From a virus: 64,000 nt of DNA. Shown here piece by piece: positions 36,915 to 47,200 of the stretch. A model generated the notes under the pieces. That model had not been told where the DNA came from. It searched no databases and was given only the letters and a program-made list of their open reading frames with translations. A program made the translations under genes and the position numbers. The first letter of the stretch is position 1. Every line of letters starts with the position of its first letter. The DNA lies in IMG/VR virus record IMGVR_UViG_3300001533_003062, positions 1-64,000 of that record. One strand, given 5' to 3'.

Positions 36915-38986
36915 TATAAACTCGCCTTTACTGTTTTCGACCCCATTAACGGAGCTCCTGTTATATAATCTTTATGCGAGTTAACGGTAACTACCCCACT
37001 TAATGCTGCCCCCGCACCTTTTATGTCTACAAGCATCCCCCTCAGTTGAGCCTTGCCTGCAGTTGCTTCCAGTTTCATACCTAAGGTCGAGGAAGCCTCT
37101 AATTTTCCCGCTACTGTCTTTAAAATTACTTTACCGGCAACTGTTTTTAAAGATAAATCTCCTTTTAATGTCTCTACCTTAAAATCCCCGGCGGTCGAAA
37201 AAAACGTTCTATTTCCTTTTGTTATTATTCTTTCTTCTATGTCACCCTTGGTGAGAGTGACCGACTTACCCCCTCTACCCACAACTGACTCTTCTATGTC
37301 ACCTCTAGTAGTAGGTTTAGTGGGTAGCATTTTTAACTCGCTTTTACCCTCAGTTATCGTGGTCTCTCTGCTGCCGTAACCCTCTTGTTTCTCCTTAGAT
37401 ACTTTCTCATTGAAACTATTGCCCACACTTAAATTGAAGGATTCCCCTATATTAGTATTCGAGGAACCTCCTACAGTAAGCTCCTCCTTACCGTTTATAC
37501 TGATTTTATCACTACCCTCTATTATAGTCTCACGAGACATTTCTACTTGTTTTCTCTCGAAGCCCGCGATAAATTCTATTTTTTTATACTTATTTATATT
37601 ACCTACAGGTTCTCCCTCATTTTCGAAATCCTCAATTGTGGTTAGCTCCTTTTCTAAACCATACTTAAAAAAGACCCCCCTAGAAGTAGTAACATCCATA
37701 CTCAGGTTCTTATGAGGGTTGTCCGAACTTTCCCCATGGTTGCCTATTACCCACTTCAACCCACCATCAAGAACCATATCCCATGAATTACCAAACCTAG
37801 AGTCCGCTCCCCAAATTTCCTTACGACTTCCTCTAGCTAATAAAGAAAGAGACCTCCCTGGACATATACCTCCCCCAGAACCTGACGGAAGAAAATGGTA
37901 AAAATGACCCTCTTTATCGGCTCCAAAAAAGGCACCCCTTTCAGCATTTCTTCTATTCGGAGCAAAAAGTGAAAAAGCCATTCCTATAGTATCCGGCTCT
38001 TCTCCTGTAAGAACATCAAAAATAAAATCCCCCTCTACATCCCCGTAGTCATTGAATAACGTAGGTTTTAAAATCTTGCTGTAGGTATCCTCATACCTCT
38101 CGTTATTCCCTATAAAATGGCCCATACTAAAAATAGCGTCAGGATTTCTGAACGTCTCTACGCCTATTTGATTTACGTCATTACCGGGCATATCATCTTT
38201 AGCCCTACCGTCTACCTCTATCCTATATTCGGTATAATAATCCGAAGCATTTTTATTATCGTTAGGCCTAAGATTATAGTTGATTGTACCGTCAACCTTT
38301 CGATCCTTTTCTACGTATGAGCCCTCTTCTCTGTTAAAATCCTCAGCAGAATTTCTCTGGGCTATACCTGCATTTACCCATACCCCACTGGTGAATACAT
38401 AATTATTTGAAGAAGTACTTATGATCGTATTATCTTCAGACCTTATCTTAAAATTATCCCCTTGCCTAGTAGATATGTTTATATCACTATTGAAAAAAAT
38501 CTCAGCGCCCTTATTAGAGGAGATACTTATTTCACCCTCATCTAATCTCCTTAAACGATAAAAGTATTCATTCTTGTCATTAGTTTTTACCTTTTCTTTA
38601 TTCCACTGAACGGCGTGCTCTTGTTTAAGACCCAATTTATACTTCGGTATAAATGTGACAGGGTAACAACCGTAGGGACTTTCTACCACCACAACCGTGG
38701 AATTTACCTCGGGAGCCGCGCATATAAAACTAGAGTTACCCGAGTAAGGCTGAGATATCATTACATCATCTAGGATATCCCCTCTTCTGTCGCCCATAAG
38801 GGATACCTTCATGATTTGTCTATCTGTATCGATACTTACGACGTTCCCTATGACTACAGATATACCCTCCTTACGTCTTATCGCAGGAGAGGGTAGCTCA
38901 CCCTCCGCGTATATTCTTCCCGATACTGGAGGGTCTATACGGCTTGTGCTTGACTGACTTTTAGCCACATTCACATTTACACTCAT
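36914..38986 (-). CDS. Central spike / baseplate puncturing protein (gp5/VgrG/gpV-like)
   Basis: 690 aa. Residues about 40-120 form an OB-fold like the N-terminus of gp5/gpV (GNVVSIDTDRQIMKVSLMGD, ICAAPEVNSTVVVVESPYG). The middle is a large insert (NPDAIFSMGHFIG, GGLKWVIGNHG). Residues about 480-690 are short-strand repeats typical of an intertwined trimeric beta-helix (SINGKEELTVGGSSNTNIGE, GDFKVETLKGDLSLKTVAGK, VILKTVAGKLEASS). I see no lysozyme domain in it; the lytic activity is in the separate 565-aa protein. It is 2 nt downstream of the hub gene. Confidence 0.85.
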   Translation of the reverse strand: MSVNVNVAKSQSSTSRIDPPVSGRIYAEGELPSPAIRRKEGISVVIGNVVSIDTDRQIMKVSLMGDRRGDILDDVMISQPYSGNSSFICAAPEVNSTVVVVESPYGCYPVTFIPKYKLGLKQEHAVQWNKEKVKTNDKNEYFYRLRRLDEGEISISSNKGAEIFFNSDINISTRQGDNFKIRSEDNTIISTSSNNYVFTSGVWVNAGIAQRNSAEDFNREEGSYVEKDRKVDGTINYNLRPNDNKNASDYYTEYRIEVDGRAKDDMPGNDVNQIGVETFRNPDAIFSMGHFIGNNERYEDTYSKILKPTLFNDYGDVEGDFIFDVLTGEEPDTIGMAFSLFAPNRRNAERGAFFGADKEGHFYHFLPSGSGGGICPGRSLSLLARGSRKEIWGADSRFGNSWDMVLDGGLKWVIGNHGESSDNPHKNLSMDVTTSRGVFFKYGLEKELTTIEDFENEGEPVGNINKYKKIEFIAGFERKQVEMSRETIIEGSDKISINGKEELTVGGSSNTNIGESFNLSVGNSFNEKVSKEKQEGYGSRETTITEGKSELKMLPTKPTTRGDIEESVVGRGGKSVTLTKGDIEERIITKGNRTFFSTAGDFKVETLKGDLSLKTVAGKVILKTVAGKLEASSTLGMKLEATAGKAQLRGMLVDIKGAGAALSGVVTVNSHKDYITGAPLMGSKTVKASL

Positions 38987-38988
38987 GA

Positions 38989-41196
38989 CTACCCTCTATC
39001 CTTAGGTTTCAATTTTAACAACCTTATATTCTTGTATTCTTCAGAATTTATCCTGTCAGCAAGATCCACGAATTTATAATTATCTTCTCTATCTAATAAT
39101 AAATTAGCTCCGTAAGGAAAAGCTCCTATATGCTCATAACCATTTTTATCTGTGTATGGCACGGTCTCTTTTGTTATGTGTATCATCTCATTGCTAAGTA
39201 TTTTAAGAGAAGTCTCGGCGTCAGTATTCCCGTCTTCGGGCTTACCTTGATCTACCACCTTGTCTCTAGTTATCTCTTTTGATGCAGGCCTTATCTCGGT
39301 GAAACCCTCCGAGTTATTACCCGCATATAAACCACTAGTACTCTCTAAATACTGCTTCTGAAGTTTATTAAGCTCATTCGCCTTGTTATCCTTACCAAGA
39401 TCTCCCTGAGTCCTAGCTCCTTGGGCTATAGGTTCCAGCTTTTCATCATCGACAGCTTTTCCCTCCGCTAATATTTCTGAGATCTCATTCCTTAACTTCA
39501 CTACATAACCTTTGAGTATCTTGCCAGGCACACTTGTTACTTCTCCTGAGTCAAAAACTCTATCTCTTCTAGCCTCAAGGTTAAGCTGAGTCGTTGCGGA
39601 AGATCCGAAAGAGAAACTATGGGAGATACCCGATACATAGTAAAAACAGTCTGCGTGACTTATATAAACAGGGTACCCCAACCTCATCTCAGATCTAAGA
39701 GGGATAGACAAGGCTCCTGTTTTTGTTTTAGCATTTATCCTAGCCATCTCAGCTACCGCTATAGCCCTTAGTGTAGCTGGAGTGTTACCGTAGTTCATAC
39801 TCAATGTCTGATGCCTAAGGCCGTACCTTTTCACAGACTCATAATCTATATGGACACCCAAATACGCCAACTCCGGGAAGTGGTAATTAAAGGGCCCGGT
39901 TACCTCTAAGTAATTGACTATAGCGTCTGTGTTTTGCGAGAATGAAAAATTGATTATATCTTCCGATTTCATGACATATGTCTCATCTCCTCCAAATACT
40001 ACATCTAAATTATACATAGGGGGCTTAAAGACAAAACTACCATTTAGGTCCACAAAAAATTCCATATGCGTATCTTCACATATCTTATTAGCTATTTCTA
40101 GCTTAGTATTCTGGAGAGATTGGGAACCATCTCCATATAGACTAAAAGCACCATAGGGTAAAACTCTCTCTAATATAGAAAAGTCAAGATCTAACTCAGC
40201 CCTTGTTGTCCTATTCTTTGATTTATCCGACGTAGACATATATTCTTTAACAGACTGAGCTATACTCTTCAGTTCTATAGGGCCCACTAACCCATACATT
40301 TCTAGGGCGGCCTTACCTTTTTTAGCCAGGTCCTCCTCACTTGCACTTTTATCCCCTATTATACCATCAGGACCTGCAAAAGATTGAAAATCGAATCTCC
40401 GGGACCAATACTCTGTTGCACTTCTAGCTAGACCTCCTAGAACCTTACCTACATCGTCCCCAGAAACATTACCTATCTGAGGGTTATTATAAAGGCTAGA
40501 AAAATTAGGGTAAACAAAATTATCAGTTGAGTCCGAACCCTTCCTATTGAAAAATGTATCTAAAAACAAAGAGTATATTATTTCCCAGGGATTCATAAAC
40601 TCAAAGATTGTAGATATTTGATCTTTTTGATTGGAACCCAAAATAGTATTAGCTAAAGACGGGGCGACCGTGAGCTTCTGAAAAGCCCACCAATTCAAGA
40701 GATCCACACAATTCAGGCTAAAGGTGCTTACCCCTCCTGAATAACTCTCTGTGACATTTGTTATAAACCCCCAAAAAACTGGATAGTACTGAGGCCTATA
40801 CTTATTGGCGGGGGCTTTTTCTATAAAACGGGATTTCATGAATATTTTTACTTCTGTCATGGGCAAAAAGTAAGGGACCCTTATCCCATTAGGCATATCG
40901 ACATAGTAATCGTTATGTAAGCCCTTATACTGAGGAGCAACCACCTCTATATTAGCTCTCCCGGAACCTGACGGAGAAATAGAGGCACTAACATTTATGG
41001 ATGTAATACCGCCCTGAAGATACTTCATTGATTCCTTATTACCCGATACACTGAAGCTATTATTAGTCTCAGGGTCCATAGGAGATATAGCCTTCTCCCC
41101 AAAAGCATTATTCATGATAGCTATAGCGTCAGGTGCAAGCTTAAGAACGCTTCTATCTTTTATACCTTTTAGACTAAATAATCCAGAACTATCCAT
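38989..41196 (-). CDS. Baseplate hub protein (gp27/gpD-like)
   Basis: 735 aa. The N-terminal half has the hub/gpD pattern: INVSASISPSGSGRANIEVV, PYFLPMTEVKIFMKSRF, YPVFWGFITNVTESYSGGVS, FSLNCVDLLNWW. The middle has KLEIANKICEDTHMEFFVDLNG followed by FKPPMYNLD. Then come ADCFYYVSGISHSFSFGSSATTQLNLEARRD (in pieces), the usual end of the tail-tube-like hub domains. A charged C-terminal extension of about 170 residues follows. This trimeric adaptor joins tube to spike. It lies immediately before the spike gene (2-nt gap) and after the lysin gene (13-nt gap), the classical hub-spike order. Confidence 0.82.
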   Translation of the reverse strand: MDSSGLFSLKGIKDRSVLKLAPDAIAIMNNAFGEKAISPMDPETNNSFSVSGNKESMKYLQGGITSINVSASISPSGSGRANIEVVAPQYKGLHNDYYVDMPNGIRVPYFLPMTEVKIFMKSRFIEKAPANKYRPQYYPVFWGFITNVTESYSGGVSTFSLNCVDLLNWWAFQKLTVAPSLANTILGSNQKDQISTIFEFMNPWEIIYSLFLDTFFNRKGSDSTDNFVYPNFSSLYNNPQIGNVSGDDVGKVLGGLARSATEYWSRRFDFQSFAGPDGIIGDKSASEEDLAKKGKAALEMYGLVGPIELKSIAQSVKEYMSTSDKSKNRTTRAELDLDFSILERVLPYGAFSLYGDGSQSLQNTKLEIANKICEDTHMEFFVDLNGSFVFKPPMYNLDVVFGGDETYVMKSEDIINFSFSQNTDAIVNYLEVTGPFNYHFPELAYLGVHIDYESVKRYGLRHQTLSMNYGNTPATLRAIAVAEMARINAKTKTGALSIPLRSEMRLGYPVYISHADCFYYVSGISHSFSFGSSATTQLNLEARRDRVFDSGEVTSVPGKILKGYVVKLRNEISEILAEGKAVDDEKLEPIAQGARTQGDLGKDNKANELNKLQKQYLESTSGLYAGNNSEGFTEIRPASKEITRDKVVDQGKPEDGNTDAETSLKILSNEMIHITKETVPYTDKNGYEHIGAFPYGANLLLDREDNYKFVDLADRINSEEYKNIRLLKLKPKDRG

Positions 41197-41209
41197 AATT
41201 TATAAAACC

Positions 41210-42907
41210 TTATTTCTTAACTACTGTACTTAAAACATTTACTAGATATCCATTTTTCTTGTTTTCAGCCCCCGCTAAAATATAACCCACTGTAGGGTCA
41301 GCAGGTATACTATTCGTTTTTAAATTACTAGGGCTCGAGTTATAAGCCCCAAGCTCCTTCAGAGTATCTCCCTCTATACCTAATGACTTAGCATTAGAAT
41401 TCAACAAAAATATCGAAGATATCATACCGAAGCTAGGATCGTTATCACAATTTTCGAAATTAATTTCACCCTCTTTATTTTTATACCCCATGCCCTCCAT
41501 GAAAGGGATGAACTTAGGATCTTCCACCAATCCCTTGAAAGTAGCCCCAGACATTTGAGTAACACCTAATGATGGAAGTTTCTGATCCGTATCACCCACT
41601 ATGGCTTTTTTTATCGTGACGCTATTACCGTCTGAAGACCAGTAACCCTGCGACTCATTATTAATGATAGTAGCTAAGAGTACAGGATCCAGATTATACC
41701 CTAACTTCTCCGCCGCTTCTGCAGCCACCTGCCCAAAGGTTTTATCTCCGTGTGTACTACCCGCCTTAGATCGAAAGAAATTTACAGTCTCTTCTATATT
41801 ACTATTATCTTTGGCTTTTCCTCCCGCGTCTACTAAGTTATCCTCAAATTGCTCATCCGTTAGGGTCAATATAGGGGTATTCCCCTCCGTTACTTTCATA
41901 TAAGTGATTTCCCTGCCATCCTTGAACCTACGTGTATAGGTGGTCCCTACAGGACTATCGGAGTCTACCTCACCCGATATAGGTTTTTGACTCTTATAAT
42001 CCTGAAAGTCAAAAGTAAACTCAGGATTTTTGGGGTTTTCGCTAAAAAAATCCTTTATCTTAAACACGTCATTTAAATCTTCTTTACTCATGAGAACAGT
42101 TTTAGCGAAAAAAGAATTTTTACCCTGTACTGAGAAGGGAATATCCTCGTTCTCATTAGACACCTCATTACCTTCCATCCTTAAATGGCCTTCCATAGCA
42201 TCTCCGCGCATGCCCGAAACTACAAACTCAAAATTATAGCTTAAATTAAAAGGCTTAGAAGGATCCTCACTTAAAGTAAAAGAATTGAAGTTACCTACAT
42301 ACTCAGACCCATCATAGGATAAAAGGATACTATCCATTACATTGATAACCCGGCTCTTTGAACTGTATAAACTAGAATTTCTACTACCATTTAGGAAATA
42401 GTTACCGTTATTCCGATACATGGAAATTAAATCTAAAAGATTAATGAAACCTAAAGTCTCTTTTCTATTTTTGGTTGTTAAACCGCTATTAAAAATCTTA
42501 CCTTTATGAGAAACTCCAGTTCCTATAAAAAAGGCCGCGGATACTCCCGAACAAGCTATCGTTTGTTGCTGACTTCCCCAGAGAGTAGACACCCAAGACT
42601 GTCTCGTGTAACTATTAGAGGATATAAAAGACAGGCCCATCTGTATATCCTGAGGGTTTATTAATAAACCCAATTCGACCTCTTCCGTGTCCGTGTAGTA
42701 ATTGTATATAGAGAACTTAAAAAGTAGACCATGGTTTGTCCGTAAGGACCTAGCAGAAGAGTAGTATTGCCCCGATGAGTTATTGAGGACAGACAACGCG
42801 TTCGACATAAAATAAACCTTATCATCCCTTAAAAAGAATGAGCCCCCTTGCCTTGAAGAAAGGTTATCGAATGCTGTTAAACTATCACTTACTTTATTTA
42901 AAGCCAT
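41210..42907 (-). CDS. Baseplate hub protein fused to SLT-type lytic transglycosylase
   Basis: 565 aa. Residues 1-250 form a structural domain (LLINPQDIQMGLSFISSNSY; NFNSFTLSEDPSKPFNLSYNFEF) resembling the 426-aa neighbour. Residues about 395-565 are a transglycosylase of the SLT/lysozyme-like fold: LDPVLLATIINNESQGYW with predicted catalytic E418, then PSLGVTQMSG, and GAYNSSPSNLK near 520, matching the family's E-S-x-G, G-x-x-Q and A-Y-N motifs. It cleaves the peptidoglycan glycan strand during injection. No signal peptide is visible, so it works from the virion. The lytic domain is carried here rather than on the spike as in T4 gp5. Confidence 0.85.
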   Translation of the reverse strand: MALNKVSDSLTAFDNLSSRQGGSFFLRDDKVYFMSNALSVLNNSSGQYYSSARSLRTNHGLLFKFSIYNYYTDTEEVELGLLINPQDIQMGLSFISSNSYTRQSWVSTLWGSQQQTIACSGVSAAFFIGTGVSHKGKIFNSGLTTKNRKETLGFINLLDLISMYRNNGNYFLNGSRNSSLYSSKSRVINVMDSILLSYDGSEYVGNFNSFTLSEDPSKPFNLSYNFEFVVSGMRGDAMEGHLRMEGNEVSNENEDIPFSVQGKNSFFAKTVLMSKEDLNDVFKIKDFFSENPKNPEFTFDFQDYKSQKPISGEVDSDSPVGTTYTRRFKDGREITYMKVTEGNTPILTLTDEQFEDNLVDAGGKAKDNSNIEETVNFFRSKAGSTHGDKTFGQVAAEAAEKLGYNLDPVLLATIINNESQGYWSSDGNSVTIKKAIVGDTDQKLPSLGVTQMSGATFKGLVEDPKFIPFMEGMGYKNKEGEINFENCDNDPSFGMISSIFLLNSNAKSLGIEGDTLKELGAYNSSPSNLKTNSIPADPTVGYILAGAENKKNGYLVNVLSTVVKK

Positions 42908-42920
42908 GTATCTTACCTAA

Positions 42921-44201
42921 CTACACGAAGGCAGTAGGCTCCTCTGAGCCCGAACTCGGATAAATGAATTTATTAGAATCCAATAGCCCGCCATAGGTAT
43001 TGTCCTTACTCTCCACATTAAAATTAGTATCCACCTGTAAAGGTACCCTATCTCTGTTTGCTGTGACACCTTGATTATATATAGTTTTCTCGGACCTATA
43101 GGTCATACTATACCTTAATCTGAAGGGTGAACTGCTATCTTCTGTGAGGTCAAAACTATCTATATACCCTAAACACGTTATATAGTCATAGTGTAACTTA
43201 ATATAAAGCCTTTCTTTAGGCAGACCTCTTCTAGGGTGGTTGTTTAAGAAATAACTGTTAGAACGATCTCTTATGAACTCTTGAGTTAAACTACTATCGT
43301 CATAGGACTTAGCATCATGATACAACATACCGTTAGTCCTATACAACTTTACTATCTCCTTAAGCATTTCATAGGGTTTGGTTTTCCTTCTATTTACAAC
43401 GGATAAACCCTCACCCTGGTACTCTCTATCATCATAGTACTCAAATAATCCAAAGGTACCTCCTGAAAAAGTTATGGTGTCTATCTCATCCCCCCAATGC
43501 TCCTCTATCCACCGAGTCATAGTGTGGTACCTATTTATTATTTTAGACGAATTTATAACTAAACTATCGGGGGTAGGGGTAAGCGATATAGCGCTTACGA
43601 TAGAACAATCTCCCATACTCATAAGATAAGATTGACCCGTAGAATCTACCATATCTAATATAAACTTTTTTTCACCCTTATTTCTTTTAGTGTACTCAGG
43701 CCGTATTTCCCTCTCATTGTTGTACTTTCCGTAGGGGAGCTTAATTTTCATAATAGGCCCACACTCAGGTACTGTATGCGGTTTTATGAAAGGAGTGGGT
43801 ACATTCGGTACAGAAATAGGATCTTCCCCTGTTTCTTCTTTTATGGTATCTTCCTCGGTTTTTATATTAGTTATAGTGGGCTCTTTAATCTCAGGATCCC
43901 CCTTAATCTCTATCTCTCCGAAATCGTACACTACACTCGTATTAGACCCATACAAATCAACCACTAATAACCCTTGGGGGTTTAATGTACTTACAGTATA
44001 ACCTGTAGCATCTTGTACGGCTAGTTCTCCCCCACCTCCATCAGACACTATCTCGGAACCAAAGGACCCAGAAGCACCCCCACTCCCGGAAGAACCTCCC
44101 TGGAAGAATTCAGAAGAGTCCACGACATTACTACTCGTGTCATAATCTTCGGGTACGTCCTTACCCTTAAAAAAATCTAATACAGGATCCCAAGAGGCCA
44201 T
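42921..44201 (-). CDS. Tail tip/baseplate hub protein, paralogue of lysin N-terminal domain
   Basis: 426 aa. Residues 1-140 are low-complexity Gly/Ser/Glu/Pro linker. Residues about 145-400 have the layout of the hub-associated domain in the lysin: VSAISLTPTPDSLVINSSK, DTITFSGGTFGLF, TCLGYIDSFDLTEDSSSPFR then LRYSMTYRS. The same order (FNSFTLSEDPSKPFNLSYNF) is in the 565-aa protein. It sits between tape measure and lysin, as expected for a tail-tube initiator or distal hub protein. No catalytic motif is visible. Confidence 0.68.
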   Translation of the reverse strand: MASWDPVLDFFKGKDVPEDYDTSSNVVDSSEFFQGGSSGSGGASGSFGSEIVSDGGGGELAVQDATGYTVSTLNPQGLLVVDLYGSNTSVVYDFGEIEIKGDPEIKEPTITNIKTEEDTIKEETGEDPISVPNVPTPFIKPHTVPECGPIMKIKLPYGKYNNEREIRPEYTKRNKGEKKFILDMVDSTGQSYLMSMGDCSIVSAISLTPTPDSLVINSSKIINRYHTMTRWIEEHWGDEIDTITFSGGTFGLFEYYDDREYQGEGLSVVNRRKTKPYEMLKEIVKLYRTNGMLYHDAKSYDDSSLTQEFIRDRSNSYFLNNHPRRGLPKERLYIKLHYDYITCLGYIDSFDLTEDSSSPFRLRYSMTYRSEKTIYNQGVTANRDRVPLQVDTNFNVESKDNTYGGLLDSNKFIYPSSGSEEPTAFV

Positions 44202-44212
44202 TTATATAATCC

Positions 44213-47200
44213 TTACGTTTTCGTTACTGATTTAGCTTTACTTTCAGCTATTTTCTGCTTAGTTATCTTCTCTATCTTAGCTGTTAATTCTGTATCTAGT
44301 TTGATCTCAATATCCACTTTATCACCCTCAAGAGCCTCCTTAAGGTTAGTGAAATTTTTGTCTATCAATTCAAGCAGAACAGGCTCGCCAGCCTTACTCA
44401 ACAGGAAGTCCCTCTCCTTCTTCGTCTCACCCTTTAAAAGCGTGTTTAAAGCCTTGTCTTTCTCCTTTTCAGTACTTTTATCAACCGTTAGAACTTTAAG
44501 TAGACCCTCTAGTTTATCATTATGCATACCTTTGGTATCTAGCGCCCACTTAGAACCTTTCTTTTTCTCTTTTTCATGTTGAATATCCTTTTTCCAATCA
44601 ACGGCGAGAAACTGGCTTTCTATTTCTACTGCTCTGCGACCAGTTTCCACAAACGAGTCATCGACCCTAGTATCGCCTGTATAATTAGTGCCATCTTTTT
44701 TATAGCTTTTCCCGTAAGCATCCGTCTTTATGTTTTGGATATACCCTTGTATATTCTTATAGCCTGGCACAGACTCTACCTCTTTTATGTATCCCTCTAA
44801 TTTAGGTATAGAAGCCTCTAATTCTTTGAGTAATTTCGTTTCAACCTTAGTCAGGCCCTTCTCACCCCCCTGTCTCGCCTTTAGTCCCGCTATCTCTCTT
44901 TTACGCCCTTCTAGCATAGCTACAGAATCCGTATACTTCTCTTTAAAAACCTTATCAAATCTTTCCATAGCATTTTTATTTTTATTTCTAAACCAACTTT
45001 GGATAATATTAAAAATACCGCCTGTATTAGTAGCTATATTTGATATACCCGCAAGGGTGTCCCTTGCAACATCGCTGGAGGCCAATGCGTATCTTAATTG
45101 CTCTTTTCCTATACCTACATATTTAGATAAAGGATTAGTCATCTCACCTATACCCGCCGCTATATTTTTCTGCTGCTTTTCATCAGCTCTAATATCTGGA
45201 GTTTTTTGAACCATTAAAGTATCCGTGAGTTTGGTGATAAAATCAGCATACCCCCCTTTAGCCCCTCCGCCCTCAAGGGTAGTTATGAGGCCCTGAATAT
45301 TAGTGGCATCATCCTCGATTAATTTTAAAAGGGAATTTATTAAACCCTCATTTGCGCCTCCTGCTTTTAAGGCCTCTAAATCCGTCTTTATCTTAGTAGC
45401 GTAATCCTCCTTAGACATATCACCCGAGGAATATTTTTCAAACAAGGTCTTAAACTCACCGAACTTTTTACCTATATCATCACCGAGTTTACCTGATTTT
45501 ATTATATTAAATAGCTCTTCAGCACCTGCTCGTTTTAAAGACCCTCTTCTAGCCAGAGACCTATCTCTTAGGCTATCTATTACGCTAGAGTCTACATTAA
45601 TCTGCTTAAGTACGTTTTTTATTCGCATAAATACGTTTTCCTGCTCTGAGCCTATAGCAGATAAACTACCCCCAAATTTTCCGGCTAGCATCTGCATATA
45701 AGACACAGGGTCTCTTGCCAGTTCCTCTCTCACTCCGCGACCCATTTGATAGGGATCACTACTACCGGCACTATACTTCATAATATCGAACCTACCAAGG
45801 GCTGTTTTTAGGTTAGCCTCCATGGAGGCTACTAGAGATTCTGCTGCTTTTTTCTCATCAGCGCCACTAGCGCTCTTAAGTCTCTCTTTAGCGGCATTTA
45901 GACTCTCTTTTGCTTTAGCTACTTCCTCTTCCCTATACTTCAGGCCCTTATCTAATATCTGCTTTACTGATGAACTATCCATACCTCCCAGCATACTCAT
46001 AAACTTCATTGTGGTGTTATCATCCATATTGCCCATAGTTTGAGATAGAGAAGATAGATCCTTAGCAGCATCTTTAAAACCAGTGATACCCTCTTCCATG
46101 AATTTAGTAAGATGGCCGGAGGTACTTTTAAGATAACTTCCATACCGGCTTAAACCTGAAGATACATTCATCACCTCTTGGTAAAATCTATTAGAGCTTA
46201 CACCAGCCACCGTAGCATCATAAGACATCTGAGAAAAAGAGTCAGATACTTCATCTAAACTACTCTTTAGATTCAACATCTGATCTGAAATCATCCCGCC
46301 CATGTCAGAAAGACCCACCCCAAACGTGCGGCTTAGTACAATAGTTTTCTCTAAAGCCTCATTATAAGAGCCAATAGATTTCTCGATACCGCCCAAACTC
46401 ATACCACTAGATTTAAATCCAGAGAAAGCCTGTTTTACCTCTTCAGCATTTACCCCATATTTCATCTTTATCTCGGAGTTATATAAGGTATCTGTGAAAT
46501 TTCTTACTTTCTCTCCTAAGTCTGTTAAGGAGGTTATAGGCCCTTGCATTTCAAAATATGATTGATTAGCCTTCTTTATAAATTCATCCAAAGCAGACCC
46601 GAACTTAACTAAAGCGCCCACAGCTGATATAATAAGACCAAACCACCCGGCTGTCCCTACAGCCTTCATGGCAACGCCTAAGCCCTTAAAAGCAACCTTC
46701 AAGCCTCCGACATTCTTCCCCAACCCATCAGCGGCCCTACCCATATCCTGAAGGCCTTTAATATTTTTACCTATGGCTGTCAGACCTGAACCTTTTCCCT
46801 GAAAAAGGCTCTTTACTCCCACCACAGTACCCGTTATATGTCCTGAGGCCCTCCCCTTTAATTCTTCCTTCGCTTTCTCCTGCGCACTTTCAGTGATTAC
46901 ACCCCCTTTTAACGTCTCACCCTTAAGTGCTTTAGATATTAACCTCTCTAAATCTATATTTTTGAAGCCTTGATTAAAAATGTCTGTTGCAAACTCCTCG
47001 GCCTGAGCCACGCCCTTTTGAAAACCCTCAGACTTTATTGCCCCTAACTCAAGCTGGGCCTTCAGGTCTTTTATCCTTAAGTCAGTCAACTTCTTTATTG
47101 CTGCAGCCTCATCCGCCTTTGTCTTTATCCCCGATCTAGCTAACTCATTAGCCCTGCTTGCCGTGTTGGACATGGCCTTCATAGCATTCTTATAATTATC

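Noticed and set aside
36469-36984. 171-codon plus-strand open frame antisense to the 207-aa and spike genes
   Set aside because: No ribosome binding site was seen; it is a shadow of the Ala/Gly-rich minus-strand gene, which is tightly coupled to its neighbours.
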